This document shows positions 52,965-62,324 of a stretch of DNA of 64,000 nt, one piece after another. This DNA comes from Gemmatimonadaceae bacterium (GTDB taxonomy: Bacteria > Gemmatimonadota > Gemmatimonadetes > Gemmatimonadales > Gemmatimonadaceae), in the NCBI GenBank assembly GCA_019637445.1, contig JAHBVS010000001.1:1089586-1153585 (forward strand), read 5' to 3'. The notes beneath the pieces were generated by a model. That model searched no databases. It was given only the letters and a program-made list of their open reading frames with translations, and was not told the origin of the DNA. Each line of letters starts with the position of its first letter. The stretch's first letter is position 1. A program made the position numbers and the translations under genes.

Positions 52965-54110
52965 ATGTCCGTCTCCCGTCGCTCATTCGTCCGCGCCCTC
53001 GGTTTCGGCGGCGCCGGAGTGCTCACCGCGCCGAGTTGGGTCTCGGCCCGCGGGTACGAAGCCGCCACCGCGAACCCCGCCGATGCAGCGTTTCTTGAGG
53101 AGCAGGGCGCGCTCATCCGTTTGATGAGCAACGAGAATCCGTACGGGCCGGCGCCGGCCGCCATCCGCGCCATGCAAGCGTCGGTCCGCGAGGCCGCGTG
53201 GTATCCGGCGTCGATGGAGACGCGGGTCGTCGAGGCGATCTCCAAGGTCAACAACGTCCCCGCCGAGCGCATCATGCTGGGCTCCGGATCGGGCGAGATC
53301 CTGCAGCTCGCCGTGCAGACGTTCTGCTCGCCGAGCAAGCACCTCGTGGCTGCACACCCGACCTTCGAGACCTGCGGCGCCGTCGCCCGACTGATGGGCT
53401 ACCCCGTGCGCGAGGTCCCGCTCGACAGCGAGCAGCGCATTGACCTGGACGGCATGCTCAAGCAGGTGAAGGGTGCCGGGTTGGTCTTCCTCTGCAATCC
53501 GAACAACCCGACCGCCCACGTGCACGGCAAGGCGGCGGTCGAAAACTTCGTGCGCGCCGCGTTGGCCGCCGATCCCGAAGTCATCATCCTTGTCGACGAG
53601 GCATACCACGAGTTTGTCGATGACCCGGCCTACGCCTCGATGCTCCCGCACGTCGCGACCGAGTCGCGGATCATCGTCTCGCGCACCTTCTCCAAGATCT
53701 ACGGCCTCGCCGGCATGCGCATCGGCTACGCCTTCGGCCAGCCGGCGACGCTCGGCCGCATGACGCCACGCCGTGTGCCGAACGGCGTCGGGGCGCTTGC
53801 GCAGGTCGCCGCGGTCGCGGCGCTCGCTGACACACAGCGGATGCACGAGCAGCAGGCGCAGAATCGTGAGGCCCGCGCGTACACGGTGAAGTGGTTCAGC
53901 GAGCGCGGCTACAAGGTGGTGCCCTCGCAGGCGAACTTCCTGATGGTCAACATCCGGCGCGACACGCGGGAGTTCCGCGATGCCTGTCAGCGGCTCGGCG
54001 TCCTGGTCGGTCGTCCTTTCCCGCCGCTGACGTCGTTCTCGCGCATCTCGATCGGCACGATGGACGAGATGCAGCGCGCGACGGCAGTCTTCGCGCGCGT
54101 GCTCGGCTGA
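52965..54110 (+). CDS. Histidinol-phosphate aminotransferase-like PLP enzyme with Tat signal
   Basis: This is a fold-type I aminotransferase of 381 residues, nearest to histidinol-phosphate aminotransferases. The pieces are LMSNENPYGPAPAAIRAM, LGSGSGEILQLAVQTF, LCNPNNPTAHV, the Asp-Tyr pair in ILVDEAYHEF and the PLP Lys in SRTFSKIYGLAGMRIGYA. Unusually, it begins with a twin-arginine leader (SRRSFVRALGFGGAGVLTAP), which predicts export with its cofactor already bound. A true histidine-biosynthesis role is therefore unlikely. It closes the plus-strand run starting at 47197. GGAG seven bases before ATG 52965 supports the start. Confidence 0.85.
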   Translation: MSVSRRSFVRALGFGGAGVLTAPSWVSARGYEAATANPADAAFLEEQGALIRLMSNENPYGPAPAAIRAMQASVREAAWYPASMETRVVEAISKVNNVPAERIMLGSGSGEILQLAVQTFCSPSKHLVAAHPTFETCGAVARLMGYPVREVPLDSEQRIDLDGMLKQVKGAGLVFLCNPNNPTAHVHGKAAVENFVRAALAADPEVIILVDEAYHEFVDDPAYASMLPHVATESRIIVSRTFSKIYGLAGMRIGYAFGQPATLGRMTPRRVPNGVGALAQVAAVAALADTQRMHEQQAQNREARAYTVKWFSERGYKVVPSQANFLMVNIRRDTREFRDACQRLGVLVGRPFPPLTSFSRISIGTMDEMQRATAVFARVLG

Positions 54111-54135
54111 GCACGCGTCACCGCCTGCGGATGCC

Positions 54136-55455
54136 CTAGCCTTGGGGCGCCGCGGGCGGTGACGGCGGCGCTGCAGGCGCCGGCACCGTCGCGATGCCAG
54201 AGCGCGGCGTGCCGCGGCCCGGCTCCTCCGGTGCGACTTCCGGGAACGCGCGAAGCGCCCGACCGAACACCGGTCCGAAGACCCGACCATCGCGAATCGA
54301 CACGAGCATCGCCGTCAGCGTGATGCTCACCAAGACGATTGCGTAGACGCCCGCCTGGATCTCCTCCGCACCGGCGATCCCGCGCTCCAGCGGAAGGCCG
54401 GCCAACACGGCCGCGGCCAGTCCCTTGGGAATCATCACCGACACCACGGCGGCGTCGCTGCGCGAGATGGTGCGTGGCACCAGCAGCGGTAGCATGAACA
54501 GCCGCGCGCCCGTGAGGATCAGCATCAGCGCCAACGCCAGTCCGAAAATCTTGGCATCGCTGAAACGCATCGAGATGCCGAGGTACACGAAGAAGAAGGT
54601 CTTCAGCAGGAAGACGATCTCCTTGTAGAAGTCCGACTCAACCGGCGTCACGCCTGAGAAGCCGCGACCCTTGAAGAGCTTGGAGAGCCCGAAGTACTCG
54701 TGGTTCGATAGCGTGATGCCGTAGGCCAGCACGGCAATCGCACCGGCGAAGCCCAGCAGCTCGGCGAAGCCATAGAGCACGAACGCCGAGGCCAACGTCG
54801 TGAAAATCGTGGTCGGGAACTGCCGCACCTTCTCCCAGATCAACAGCCAACCGATGCCGCCGGCCACGCCGATCACCGCCGCGAACACCAGGGCCGACAG
54901 CGTCTGCCCCAGCATCAGGCCCACGTTCACCTCGCCCTGCAGCGCCGCGTTGAGCAGCGCGAAGGTGAACACGATGCTCGTCACGTCCGTCACCGCGGAC
55001 TCGAGAATCATCACCGTGCCGGCGCGCTCCTTCACCTTGAGCACCTTCACCATCGGGATCACGACGGCCGCCGAGGTGCCGGAGGCGATCGTGCCGAGGA
55101 TAAACGCGCTGATCCAGGGCATCTCCAGCAGCACACCCGCCAGCACGCCGACCACGCCGATCGTGAGGAAGGACGTCGCCAGCGTCACCTGCAGCGTGCT
55201 GCGCGCCGAGCGCACGATGCTGCCGATGTTGAGCGTGGTACCGCTTTCGAAGAGGATCACTGCCAGCGCGACGGTGGTGAGCACGCTGCCCACCTGACCA
55301 AACGACTCCGGCGTCGTCCACTCGAGCAGCGGCCCGACCACGATGCCGATGATCATCAGCACCAACACGTCCGGGACCCGCGACCGGTCGAACGTGTTCG
55401 ACAGGAAGTGGGCCAGGAAGTACAGCAGGCCTAGGACGAGGATGATGCTGGCCAC
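54136..55455 (-). CDS. Cation:proton antiporter (CPA family)
   Basis: This is a Na+/H+ or K+/H+ exchanger of the CPA superfamily, about 439 residues with 12-13 helices. Features are LGLLYFLAHFLSNTFDRSRVP, the helix with LFESGTTLNIGSIVRSAR, TSAAVVIPMVKVLKVKERAG and the ion-site helix LESAVTDVTSIVFTFALL. The tail is a Pro/Ala-rich unstructured stretch. The open frame extends to 55518, overlapping the Lrp gene. GTG 55455, ten bases after the lrp stop, fits the first helix best; GTG 55488 is possible. It is downstream of lrp on the same strand. Confidence 0.87.
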   Translation of the reverse strand: MASIILVLGLLYFLAHFLSNTFDRSRVPDVLVLMIIGIVVGPLLEWTTPESFGQVGSVLTTVALAVILFESGTTLNIGSIVRSARSTLQVTLATSFLTIGVVGVLAGVLLEMPWISAFILGTIASGTSAAVVIPMVKVLKVKERAGTVMILESAVTDVTSIVFTFALLNAALQGEVNVGLMLGQTLSALVFAAVIGVAGGIGWLLIWEKVRQFPTTIFTTLASAFVLYGFAELLGFAGAIAVLAYGITLSNHEYFGLSKLFKGRGFSGVTPVESDFYKEIVFLLKTFFFVYLGISMRFSDAKIFGLALALMLILTGARLFMLPLLVPRTISRSDAAVVSVMIPKGLAAAVLAGLPLERGIAGAEEIQAGVYAIVLVSITLTAMLVSIRDGRVFGPVFGRALRAFPEVAPEEPGRGTPRSGIATVPAPAAPPSPPAAPQG

Positions 55456-55465
55456 AGCGCTCGGG

Positions 55466-55963
55466 TCAGGGGTCGCGACGCATTCCACCGCGCGGTGCTG
55501 CACCGAAGACCGGCGCACGGCGATGCGAGAAGATCAGGTTGGTCTCAAGATGGGCCACATCACCCCGCCCCGTGAATGCGCTCAGCACGAACTCCCGCAG
55601 ATGCTCGGCGTCACGCACGGCCACGTGCACGAGGTAGTCGTTGGCCCCCGCAAGATGGTACCAGCCGCGCACCTCTGGAAGCGTCCCCAACAGTTGCTCG
55701 AAGGCCTCGATGGCCGTGCGCACGTGCTTGGCCAGTCGGACAGCGACCATCGCCTCCAGCGTGACCCCGAAGCTGCGCGCATCCACCTCGGCGTGATATC
55801 CCAGCAGGACGCCGCCGCGTTCGAGGCGGCGCACGCGCGCGAGGCAGCTCGAGGCGGAGAGTCCCACCTTAGCAGCGAGCTCCTTGTTGGAAAGCCGCGC
55901 ATTCTTCTGTAGATGCGCGAGAATCAGGTGATCCGTGCTGTCGAGCGGTGTCTGGTCGGCCAT
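55466..55963 (-). CDS. Lrp/AsnC-family transcriptional regulator
   Basis: This is a feast/famine regulator of 165 residues. The helix-turn-helix is at DHLILAHLQKNARLSNKELA and AKVGLSASSCLARVRRLE, and the ligand-binding RAM domain spans about 70-150 (MVAVRLAKHVRTAIEAFEQL, WYHLAGANDYLVHVAV). It is transcribed divergently from a PLP lyase/FAD oxidase/deaminase operon. By analogy with other Lrp proteins it probably responds to the amino acid that operon handles and regulates both itself and the operon. A partial match to the Lrp box lies just before its start codon. Confidence 0.93.
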   Translation of the reverse strand: MADQTPLDSTDHLILAHLQKNARLSNKELAAKVGLSASSCLARVRRLERGGVLLGYHAEVDARSFGVTLEAMVAVRLAKHVRTAIEAFEQLLGTLPEVRGWYHLAGANDYLVHVAVRDAEHLREFVLSAFTGRGDVAHLETNLIFSHRRAPVFGAAPRGGMRRDP

Positions 55964-56047
55964 TTGCCGAATAATCTGCTGAGAATGTCGTGTTTTGTCG
56001 ATGATTCCGTTGAATTTCGTTGCAGACGCAGCTCACAGGAGACATCG
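55964..56047. promoter_or_regulatory. Divergent promoter region with Lrp-box-like site
   Basis: These 84 bp are clearly more AT-rich than their surroundings. Read on the minus strand, 55967-55981 is CAGCAGATTATTCGG, which fits 13 of 15 positions of the Escherichia coli Lrp consensus YAGHAWATTWTDCTR. It lies three bases upstream of the lrp ATG. TG- and T-rich segments further along may hold promoter elements for the lyase gene, whose ribosome site AGGAG is at 56037-56041. No mapped promoter is implied. Confidence 0.4.
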
Positions 56048-57280
56048 ATGCGCCCCGACGCCTTCACCACCAAAGCCGTCCACGCCGGCCGCCACGACTT
56101 CAACGAGATCGGGGTCCACGCGCCCCCGCTCGACCTGAGCTCGACCTATCCGACGCCAGACCTTGGGGCGGCGGCGCAGGCCTTCGACGCACTTGTCGCC
56201 GGTGATGCACCCCCGGGCGACTCGTTTGTCTATCCGCGCCTCTACAATCCCACCGTCGGACGATTCGAACAGGCATTGGCCGAGCTTGAAGGCGCCGAGG
56301 ACGCGGCGGCGTTCTCCTCGGGCATGGCGGCGCTGACCGCCGTGCTGCTCGCGGCCAAGTCCCGCGGCTCGCACGTCGTCGCCACGCGCCCGCTCTACGG
56401 CACCAGCGATCACCTGCTGGAGTCAGGGCTGCTCGGCCTCACCGTCAGCTGGGCCTCGCAGGACAAGATCGCCGAGGCGATTCGACAAGACACAGCGCTG
56501 GTGCTGATCGAGACGCCCGCAAACCCGACGCTCGACCTGGTGGACATCGCTGAGGTCGTGCGCCAGGCGGGCAGCGTTCCCGTCGTCGTGGACTCAACCT
56601 TCGCTACGCCCGCCCTGCAGCGTCCGCTGGAGCAGGGCGCAGCAATGGTCCTGCACTCCGCCACCAAGTTCCTCGGTGGCCACGGCGACGTGCTCGCTGG
56701 TGTCGTGGCCGGCTCCCACGCGTTGATTCGCGACATCAAGCACATCCGCGCCGCCACAGGCGGTGTGCTGCATCCGCTTGGCGCGTACCTGCTGCACCGC
56801 GGACTGCCGACGCTCGAGCTCCGCGTGCTGCGGATGCAGGCCACGGCGCAGGTGCTCGCCCAGCGTCTCGCGACGGACCGGCGCGTGCGCGGCATCCACT
56901 ATCCAGGACTGCCGGGCCAAGACCCGCGCGGACTCATCGGCACACAGATGTCAGGGCCAGGCTCCGTCATGAGCTTCGAGATCAACAGCGACGATGCATC
57001 CGTGATGCAGGCCTTCATCTCGGCGCTGCGTCTTATCACGCCCGCCGTCAGCCTGGGCTCGACGGACTCGCTGATCCAACCGCCAGCCGCGCTGACGCAT
57101 CGCGTGGTGGATGCTGCCGCGCGTGCCAAGACCGGCATCACGCCCGCGCTGGTCCGGCTCAGCGTCGGGCTCGAGGATCCGGCCGACCTCTGGCGCGACC
57201 TCGACCAGGCCCTCCAGGTGGTGCCGCCGCGCGCCGAGGTGCATACTGGCGAGATGCTCGTGTCGGCTGGCCAGGGGTGA
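56048..57280 (+). CDS. Cys/Met metabolism PLP-dependent enzyme (methionine gamma-lyase/cystathionine lyase-like)
   Basis: This is a 410-residue member of the Cys/Met metabolism PLP family. It has YPRLYNPTVGRFEQALAELEG, AFSSGMAALTAVLLA, the Asp-containing VVVDSTFATPALQRPLE and the PLP Lys in VLHSATKFLGGHGDVLAG. Specificity (methionine gamma-lyase, cystathionine gamma-lyase or synthase) cannot be fixed from these motifs. AGGAG seven bases before ATG 56048 sets the start. It overlaps the downstream FAD oxidase by four bases and is divergent from an Lrp regulator, which suggests amino acid catabolism rather than biosynthesis. Confidence 0.88.
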   Translation: MRPDAFTTKAVHAGRHDFNEIGVHAPPLDLSSTYPTPDLGAAAQAFDALVAGDAPPGDSFVYPRLYNPTVGRFEQALAELEGAEDAAAFSSGMAALTAVLLAAKSRGSHVVATRPLYGTSDHLLESGLLGLTVSWASQDKIAEAIRQDTALVLIETPANPTLDLVDIAEVVRQAGSVPVVVDSTFATPALQRPLEQGAAMVLHSATKFLGGHGDVLAGVVAGSHALIRDIKHIRAATGGVLHPLGAYLLHRGLPTLELRVLRMQATAQVLAQRLATDRRVRGIHYPGLPGQDPRGLIGTQMSGPGSVMSFEINSDDASVMQAFISALRLITPAVSLGSTDSLIQPPAALTHRVVDAAARAKTGITPALVRLSVGLEDPADLWRDLDQALQVVPPRAEVHTGEMLVSAGQG

Positions 57281-58407
57281 GCGCAGGCTTACCCAACGTC
57301 CCGCGTTGGGACGACCACGATTGGCCCGGCCTCCCCGTCCTGAAGCAGGACGTGGAGGCCGATCTCTGTGTGGTCGGACTTGGTGGTAGCGGGCTCAGCT
57401 GCATCAGCGAGGCGCTCGACCTTGGCGTGTCGTCGGTCGTTGGTATTGACGCGCGCGACGTCGCGTCCGGCGCGGCGGGGCGCAATGGTGGCCTCTTGCT
57501 CGCCGGCACGGTCGACTTCCATCACGATGCCGTCGCCAAGCTCGGCCGCGAGCGCGTCCTCGCGCTGACGGCCGCCACCGAGGACGAACGCCGCCGCATT
57601 GCGGAGGAGACGCCAGGAGTCTCACGCATCACCGGCTCACTGCGCATCGCCGAGGACGACGCCGAGCTCGACGACTGCGCGCGGCAGTTCGATGCGATGC
57701 GCGCTGACGGATTGCCGGTCGAGCACTACGAAGGGCCGGAGGGCCGCGGCCTGCTCTTTCCCACCGACGGCGTGATGCAGCCGCTCAGGCGTTGCCGCGC
57801 ACTGGCCGCTCGAGTGCAAGAGCGAGGCGCGCGCTTGTTCGGCAATGCCACCGCGCGTACGGTCGAATCCGGCCGCGTGCGAACGGATGGCTTCACCGTC
57901 ACGGCACGCCACATCGTCGTCGCGGTGGATGGCAATCTCGAGCTGCTGCTGCCTGAACTGCGCAGCGAGGTCCGTACGGCACGCCTCCAGATGCTGGCCG
58001 CGGCGCCGTCCCTGCCGCTGCGCTTCCCGCGGCCGGTCTCCCTGCGCTACGGCTACGACTACTGGCAGCAGCTCGACGACGGCTCCGTCCTGCTCGGCGG
58101 CGGTCGCGACCGCTTTGAGTCCGCGGAATGGACGGGCGAGAGCGATCCGACAGCTACCGTGCAGGACTACCTCACGCGCCAGCTACGCGAGCGACTTGGA
58201 ATCGAATCGGAGATCACGCATCGCTGGGCGGCATCCGTGGCCTTCACCGACTCCGGGCTCCCGATCCTGCGCACGCTCAGCGACGGCGTCACGGTGCTCG
58301 GTGCCTACAGCGGCACTGGCAACCTGATGGGGGCCCTTTGTGGCCGGGCCGCCGCGCGCCTAGCCTTACGCGACGACCACTCGCTCGCCGCCCTCATCCA
58401 AGACTGA
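57277..58407 (+). CDS. FAD-dependent oxidoreductase (DAO family)
   Basis: This is a flavoprotein of the D-amino acid oxidase/glycine oxidase-like superfamily, 376 residues. The dinucleotide fold is [20 protein letters not shown], followed by [20 protein letters not shown], and the C-terminal FAD contact is [20 protein letters not shown]. The [10 protein letters not shown] segment is common in this group. It probably oxidises an amine or amino acid. Its GTG overlaps the lyase stop by four bases and the deaminase follows after two bases, forming a three-gene operon under the divergent Lrp regulator. Confidence 0.87.
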   Translation: MSAGLPNVPRWDDHDWPGLPVLKQDVEADLCVVGLGGSGLSCISEALDLGVSSVVGIDARDVASGAAGRNGGLLLAGTVDFHHDAVAKLGRERVLALTAATEDERRRIAEETPGVSRITGSLRIAEDDAELDDCARQFDAMRADGLPVEHYEGPEGRGLLFPTDGVMQPLRRCRALAARVQERGARLFGNATARTVESGRVRTDGFTVTARHIVVAVDGNLELLLPELRSEVRTARLQMLAAAPSLPLRFPRPVSLRYGYDYWQQLDDGSVLLGGGRDRFESAEWTGESDPTATVQDYLTRQLRERLGIESEITHRWAASVAFTDSGLPILRTLSDGVTVLGAYSGTGNLMGALCGRAAARLALRDDHSLAALIQD

Positions 58408-58409
58408 CA

Positions 58410-58994
58410 ATGCGCTGGGAACGCCCCCCGATGTTCGACGCCACCGTCTCATTGCCAGCCTGGGTGCGCGAGGCCGTGGACTTCGACGTCCCGTACACGA
58501 GTGATGACGAACGCATGCGCCTCGCCATTCGCCTCGCGGACGAGAATGTGACGCGGCAGACGGGCGGCCCATTTGGCGCCGCGATCTTTGAGCGTGGGAG
58601 CGGACTCCTCGTCAGCGTGGGCGTGAACTCGGTCGTGCGCCTCAACAACTGCACGCTGCACGCAGAGATGGTCGCCTACCAGCTCGCCCAGCGACGCGTC
58701 GCCTCTTTCACGCTCGGCGCCGAGGGACAGCCGGCGCACGAGCTGTTTACGAGTTGCGAGCCTTGCGCGATGTGCCTCGGAGCCACGCTGTGGAGCGGCG
58801 TGTACCGCGTGGTGATCGGCGCCTCGCGCGACGATGCCATCGCCATTGGCTTCGACGAAGGTCCGGTGTTCGCCGAGTCGTTCGCCTACCTGCGGGAGCG
58901 CGGGGTGGAGATCGCCGAAGGGCTCCTGCGCAACGAAGCCCGCGCGGTACTCGAGCGATATCGGGACTCCGGTGGACTGGTGTACAACGGCTGA
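58410..58994 (+). CDS. Cytidine/deoxycytidylate deaminase-family nucleoside deaminase
   Basis: This is a zinc-dependent deaminase of 194 residues with both catalytic motifs: [15 protein letters not shown] (HAE) and [17 protein letters not shown] (PCxxC). The length and the [12 protein letters not shown] segment resemble guanine deaminase or tRNA adenosine deaminase-like proteins. The operon context with amino acid-type enzymes does not favour the essential TadA role. ATG 58410 begins two bases after the FAD oxidase stop; the frame is open further upstream inside that gene. Confidence 0.87.
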   Translation: MRWERPPMFDATVSLPAWVREAVDFDVPYTSDDERMRLAIRLADENVTRQTGGPFGAAIFERGSGLLVSVGVNSVVRLNNCTLHAEMVAYQLAQRRVASFTLGAEGQPAHELFTSCEPCAMCLGATLWSGVYRVVIGASRDDAIAIGFDEGPVFAESFAYLRERGVEIAEGLLRNEARAVLERYRDSGGLVYNG

Positions 58995-59051
58995 CAGAAC
59001 GTCAGCCATTTCCTGACGGCGAGGCTGCGCCCGCGAGCCGACCTTCGCGGT

Positions 59052-60671
59052 ATGCCTGGGCGGCCTCCGACCTCGAGAGCAGCGACACCCGCCGCTTTAC
59101 CGCGGCGATGGCACGGATTCGTGGAATCCTGCGACAGTGCGCTTCGCACGCTGGCGTTTCCGCGGAACCTCGCCAGCGCCCGCGCTGCGATGCAGCGGCT
59201 CGAGGAACTCAGAGTTGCGGCCCACACGCTGCCCGCACTCGAGCGCCATCGCGGCGACGACAGCGGACTCGAGGGCACTACGAGCCGCCACTGCTTCGAC
59301 CTTGGCCTCGCCAGCTGGCTCGTCGCGCGATTCCCCCACGATGCAGAGGTCGACTGGTCCGCGTCAGGCGCGGCGGAAGCGGCCGCGGAGTTGGCGCGAC
59401 CCAGCGTGACGCGGCTCGAAGAGGAGGGCTTCGACTCGGACACGCTGACGATGCACCGTTGGATCCTGCGCGCACGCGGCCACGCGTGGCCCTCCGATCT
59501 TGCTTGGCTGCTCGACGCGCTCGCGGATACCGGAGACTCGCTCCCGCGACGTGCGGCCGCGTGGGAAGCTGCTGCGCTGCCAATCAAGTGGCAGCTGCGA
59601 CAGAGTGGGGTGCTCAACGCGCACATTCGTGGAACGCGACCACGAGTTCGGCAGCACCTGCGACCGCCCCCCCACGACACTGCGCGCTTCGTCGCGTCGG
59701 CACCACCGCCGAGCCAGCGGCCGCGACGTCTCACCCTGCGCGAAGCGGTCGAGATCATCGATCTCGCACGCGCGACCCTGGCCGCGCGCTGTCGCGAGGT
59801 CCACGCCCTCTCCTACGCCAATCCACACGAGCTCTGGTGGTCGGACCTCGGTGCAGGCACCGCACTCGCCGTCATCGGCGTGATTCCCGCCATGCGCCTG
59901 CCGCTGGAGGGCAATTACGCCTTCGTGCTGTTCGCCAACGGCGTCCCGGTCGGTTACGGCGGCGTCAGTCCGCTCGCCGCGCAGGCGAACACCGGCTTGA
60001 ACATCTTCCCGGCGTTCCGCGGGACCGAGGCGTCGGCGCTATGGGCCCGCACGCTGCGCTGCTTCCACGCCCTCTTCGGCGTCCGACGCTTCATCGTGAA
60101 TCCGTTCCAGGTTGGCGAGGGGAATCCGGAAGCACTCGCCAGTGGTGCGTTCTGGTTCTATCACCGACTTGGGTTCCGACCGGTCGACGCGATGACGCGC
60201 GGGCTTGCCGAGCGCTTGGCGGCTTCACCTCGGCGGGCCGCCTCGCGGGAGACCCAGCGCCTGGCTACTGCGGACCTCGCGTTGCGCCTGCCGGGCTGGC
60301 ACAAGCGCGATGCCTTCGACGAGCGATGGCTCGCCACGCTCTCCCTGCAGGCCTCCAGTCGCATCGCGCGCGAGGGGCACGTGGATCGACACGAAGCCGT
60401 CGGACACATCGTGCGGAGGCTACGCCGCCAGTTGCAGCTGCCCGCGGCTGCGCCAAAGAGCGAGGCCGCCAGCGCGCTGCAGGATCTGGCGCCGCTGGCG
60501 GACGCACTGCTCGCCCTCGACGACCGCGCATCCGTTCGGCAGGCGCTGCGCGGCTGGATTCGCGCGAAGGCAGCACCGCAGGAGCGCGCCGCCGTCACGG
60601 CGATCCGTACGCTCCTCCCGCTGCTGCGCCGGCTGGCGACTAGCTCCCCTGCGTCGGATCCCCCGGCCTGA
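59052..60671 (+). CDS. Unrecognised 539-residue protein with a GNAT-like central region
   Basis: I do not recognise this protein as a whole. The N-terminal 200 residues are helical and polar. The middle (about 290-380) has YAFVLFANGVPVGYGGVSPL, a short segment NIFPAFRGTEASALWARTL and SGAFWFYHRLGFRP, which resemble the strand, acetyl-CoA loop and final strand of a GNAT acyltransferase. The C-terminal 150 residues are Arg/Ala-rich helices. No signal peptide or membrane helix is seen. It stands alone after the Lrp-linked operon and its 3' end overlaps a convergent MscS gene by 32 bp. The long coherent frame with ordinary amino acid use supports it as real. Confidence 0.7.
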   Translation: MPGRPPTSRAATPAALPRRWHGFVESCDSALRTLAFPRNLASARAAMQRLEELRVAAHTLPALERHRGDDSGLEGTTSRHCFDLGLASWLVARFPHDAEVDWSASGAAEAAAELARPSVTRLEEEGFDSDTLTMHRWILRARGHAWPSDLAWLLDALADTGDSLPRRAAAWEAAALPIKWQLRQSGVLNAHIRGTRPRVRQHLRPPPHDTARFVASAPPPSQRPRRLTLREAVEIIDLARATLAARCREVHALSYANPHELWWSDLGAGTALAVIGVIPAMRLPLEGNYAFVLFANGVPVGYGGVSPLAAQANTGLNIFPAFRGTEASALWARTLRCFHALFGVRRFIVNPFQVGEGNPEALASGAFWFYHRLGFRPVDAMTRGLAERLAASPRRAASRETQRLATADLALRLPGWHKRDAFDERWLATLSLQASSRIAREGHVDRHEAVGHIVRRLRRQLQLPAAAPKSEAASALQDLAPLADALLALDDRASVRQALRGWIRAKAAPQERAAVTAIRTLLPLLRRLATSSPASDPPA

Positions 60672-62241
60672 GCACGTGCACCGTCTGCGTCGGAAACGCG
60701 AAGCCGGCGCCGTTGCCCTCCACGAACTCCATCATCTGCAGGAAGAGCTCGTGCCGCGCCGCGCGGAACTCGTCGATCTGCGTCGTCTCGAGCCAGCAGA
60801 AGAACTCGATGTCCAGCGAGTAGGCGCCAAAGTTCGAGAACGCCACCTGCACGCGCTCCTGCCAGCATAGCGGATGCGCGCGCAGGATCTTCTCGATGCC
60901 GTCGCGCAGGAGACGCATCGTCGCGGCCGACGTGCCGTACTCGACCCCGAGCACGCCCGCGAGCCGGATACGATCGCGCTGCCCGAAGTTCTCCGTCTGT
61001 GACTCGGACAGCTGCCCGTTGGGGATGGACACCAGTGTGCGATCCATCGTGCGGATGCGCGTGGACCGGAGGCCGATGGCCTCGATCGAGCCCGCCACCT
61101 CGCCGACCTTGACCCAGTCCCCGATGGCAAAGGGCTGGTCCACACCGATGCTGACCGACCCGAAGAAGTGCTCCAGCGACTTCTGCGCACCCAGCGCAAT
61201 CGCAATACCACCGATGCCAAGGCCGGCAAGGATGGTCGCGATCGGGTAGCCGAACTGCGAGATGATGGTCAGCACGCCGATGAACAGCACGACGATGCGG
61301 CCGATGCGCGCCGCCAGCGGGATCAACGACTTGAGCGCCGGGTGCGATTCGGTCCACTTCGAACCCGGCAGGTCGTCCTGCAGCACACCGATGGCACGCA
61401 ACAGGATCCAGAACAAGGCCACCGTGGCCAGCGCCGTCTGTAGGTCCACCACGAATGCCTGCGCCGGCGCCGCCAACGCAATCCAACGCAACAGGACGCG
61501 CGACGCCACCACGCCCCAGAGCAGGATCAACGGACCGCGCGCCGAGTCCACCAGCTTGTCGTCGAAGTCCGTGTCGGTGCGCGACACCAGCTTTTTCAGG
61601 AGCGAGCGCGTCGGCGCGCTGAGGGTGAGGCCGGCCAACGCAGCAATCGGCACCAGCACCAACAAGGCAATCCACTGCCAGTACAGGATGTCGAATGGTC
61701 CCTCGTTCAACATCCGCAGCGGCAGATGCTCACGAATCCAATTGTCTGGCAGCGCTTCGTACAATCCATCGACCTCGCTGACAGTCGCCTGCGAGAACGC
61801 CCAGCGCCTGCCGTTGCCATCGACGATTCGCGCGAGTCGAATCGCCACCTCGCGATCCCCATCGGCGGGGATGACGCCCAGCTCCTCCCGGTTGCGCGGC
61901 AGTCCGTCCGCCGTGTCACCGATGGCCACGGGCGACACGCGCTCAAGATCGATCCAGAGCTTCGAGTCCAAGACAGCCTTCAATCGCCGGGCCAGGTCCT
62001 CGCCGCGCGCCGAGTATTCCGGCTGCGTCAGCTCTAGGTAGCCCGCCGCCCGCTCGTAGTTGGCCGAGCGGGTGAGCTGGAGGAAGGCCGTCACGGCGGC
62101 GCGCGGCGAGGCGGAGTCCACCACCACCGGCGGCACCGAATCCACGGCCGAGTCAGGAGGCTGCGTTGGGCGCTGCAGGAGCTGTGCGCCAAGCACCGCC
62201 GGCAGCAGGAGGAAGCACGAAATCAGGCTGAAACGTCGCAT
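60640..62241 (-). CDS. MscS-family mechanosensitive channel with periplasmic domain
   Basis: This is a third MscS-type channel, about 533 residues. A signal peptide (RRFSLISCFLLLPAVLGAQ) and a periplasmic domain of roughly 150 residues (SPRAAVTAFLQLTRSANYE, a common N-domain) precede four or five membrane helices. The pore helix is ILAGLGIGGIAIALGAQKSLEHFFG and the beta domain FAIGDWVKVGEVAGSIEAIGLRSTRI, followed by LVSIPNGQLSESQTENF. Position 62241 is the ATG that starts the signal peptide; the frame is open to 62304. It is divergent from the acyl-CoA dehydrogenase. Confidence 0.9.
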   Translation of the reverse strand: MRRFSLISCFLLLPAVLGAQLLQRPTQPPDSAVDSVPPVVVDSASPRAAVTAFLQLTRSANYERAAGYLELTQPEYSARGEDLARRLKAVLDSKLWIDLERVSPVAIGDTADGLPRNREELGVIPADGDREVAIRLARIVDGNGRRWAFSQATVSEVDGLYEALPDNWIREHLPLRMLNEGPFDILYWQWIALLVLVPIAALAGLTLSAPTRSLLKKLVSRTDTDFDDKLVDSARGPLILLWGVVASRVLLRWIALAAPAQAFVVDLQTALATVALFWILLRAIGVLQDDLPGSKWTESHPALKSLIPLAARIGRIVVLFIGVLTIISQFGYPIATILAGLGIGGIAIALGAQKSLEHFFGSVSIGVDQPFAIGDWVKVGEVAGSIEAIGLRSTRIRTMDRTLVSIPNGQLSESQTENFGQRDRIRLAGVLGVEYGTSAATMRLLRDGIEKILRAHPLCWQERVQVAFSNFGAYSLDIEFFCWLETTQIDEFRAARHELFLQMMEFVEGNGAGFAFPTQTVHVLRPGDPTQGS

Positions 62242-62324
62242 CTCCCAACATCCCCAATCGGCACAGGCTGGGCAACCCTCCGCCACGCTAGATTTCAGGC
62301 CCACTCCCGAATGAGCCGTAGACG

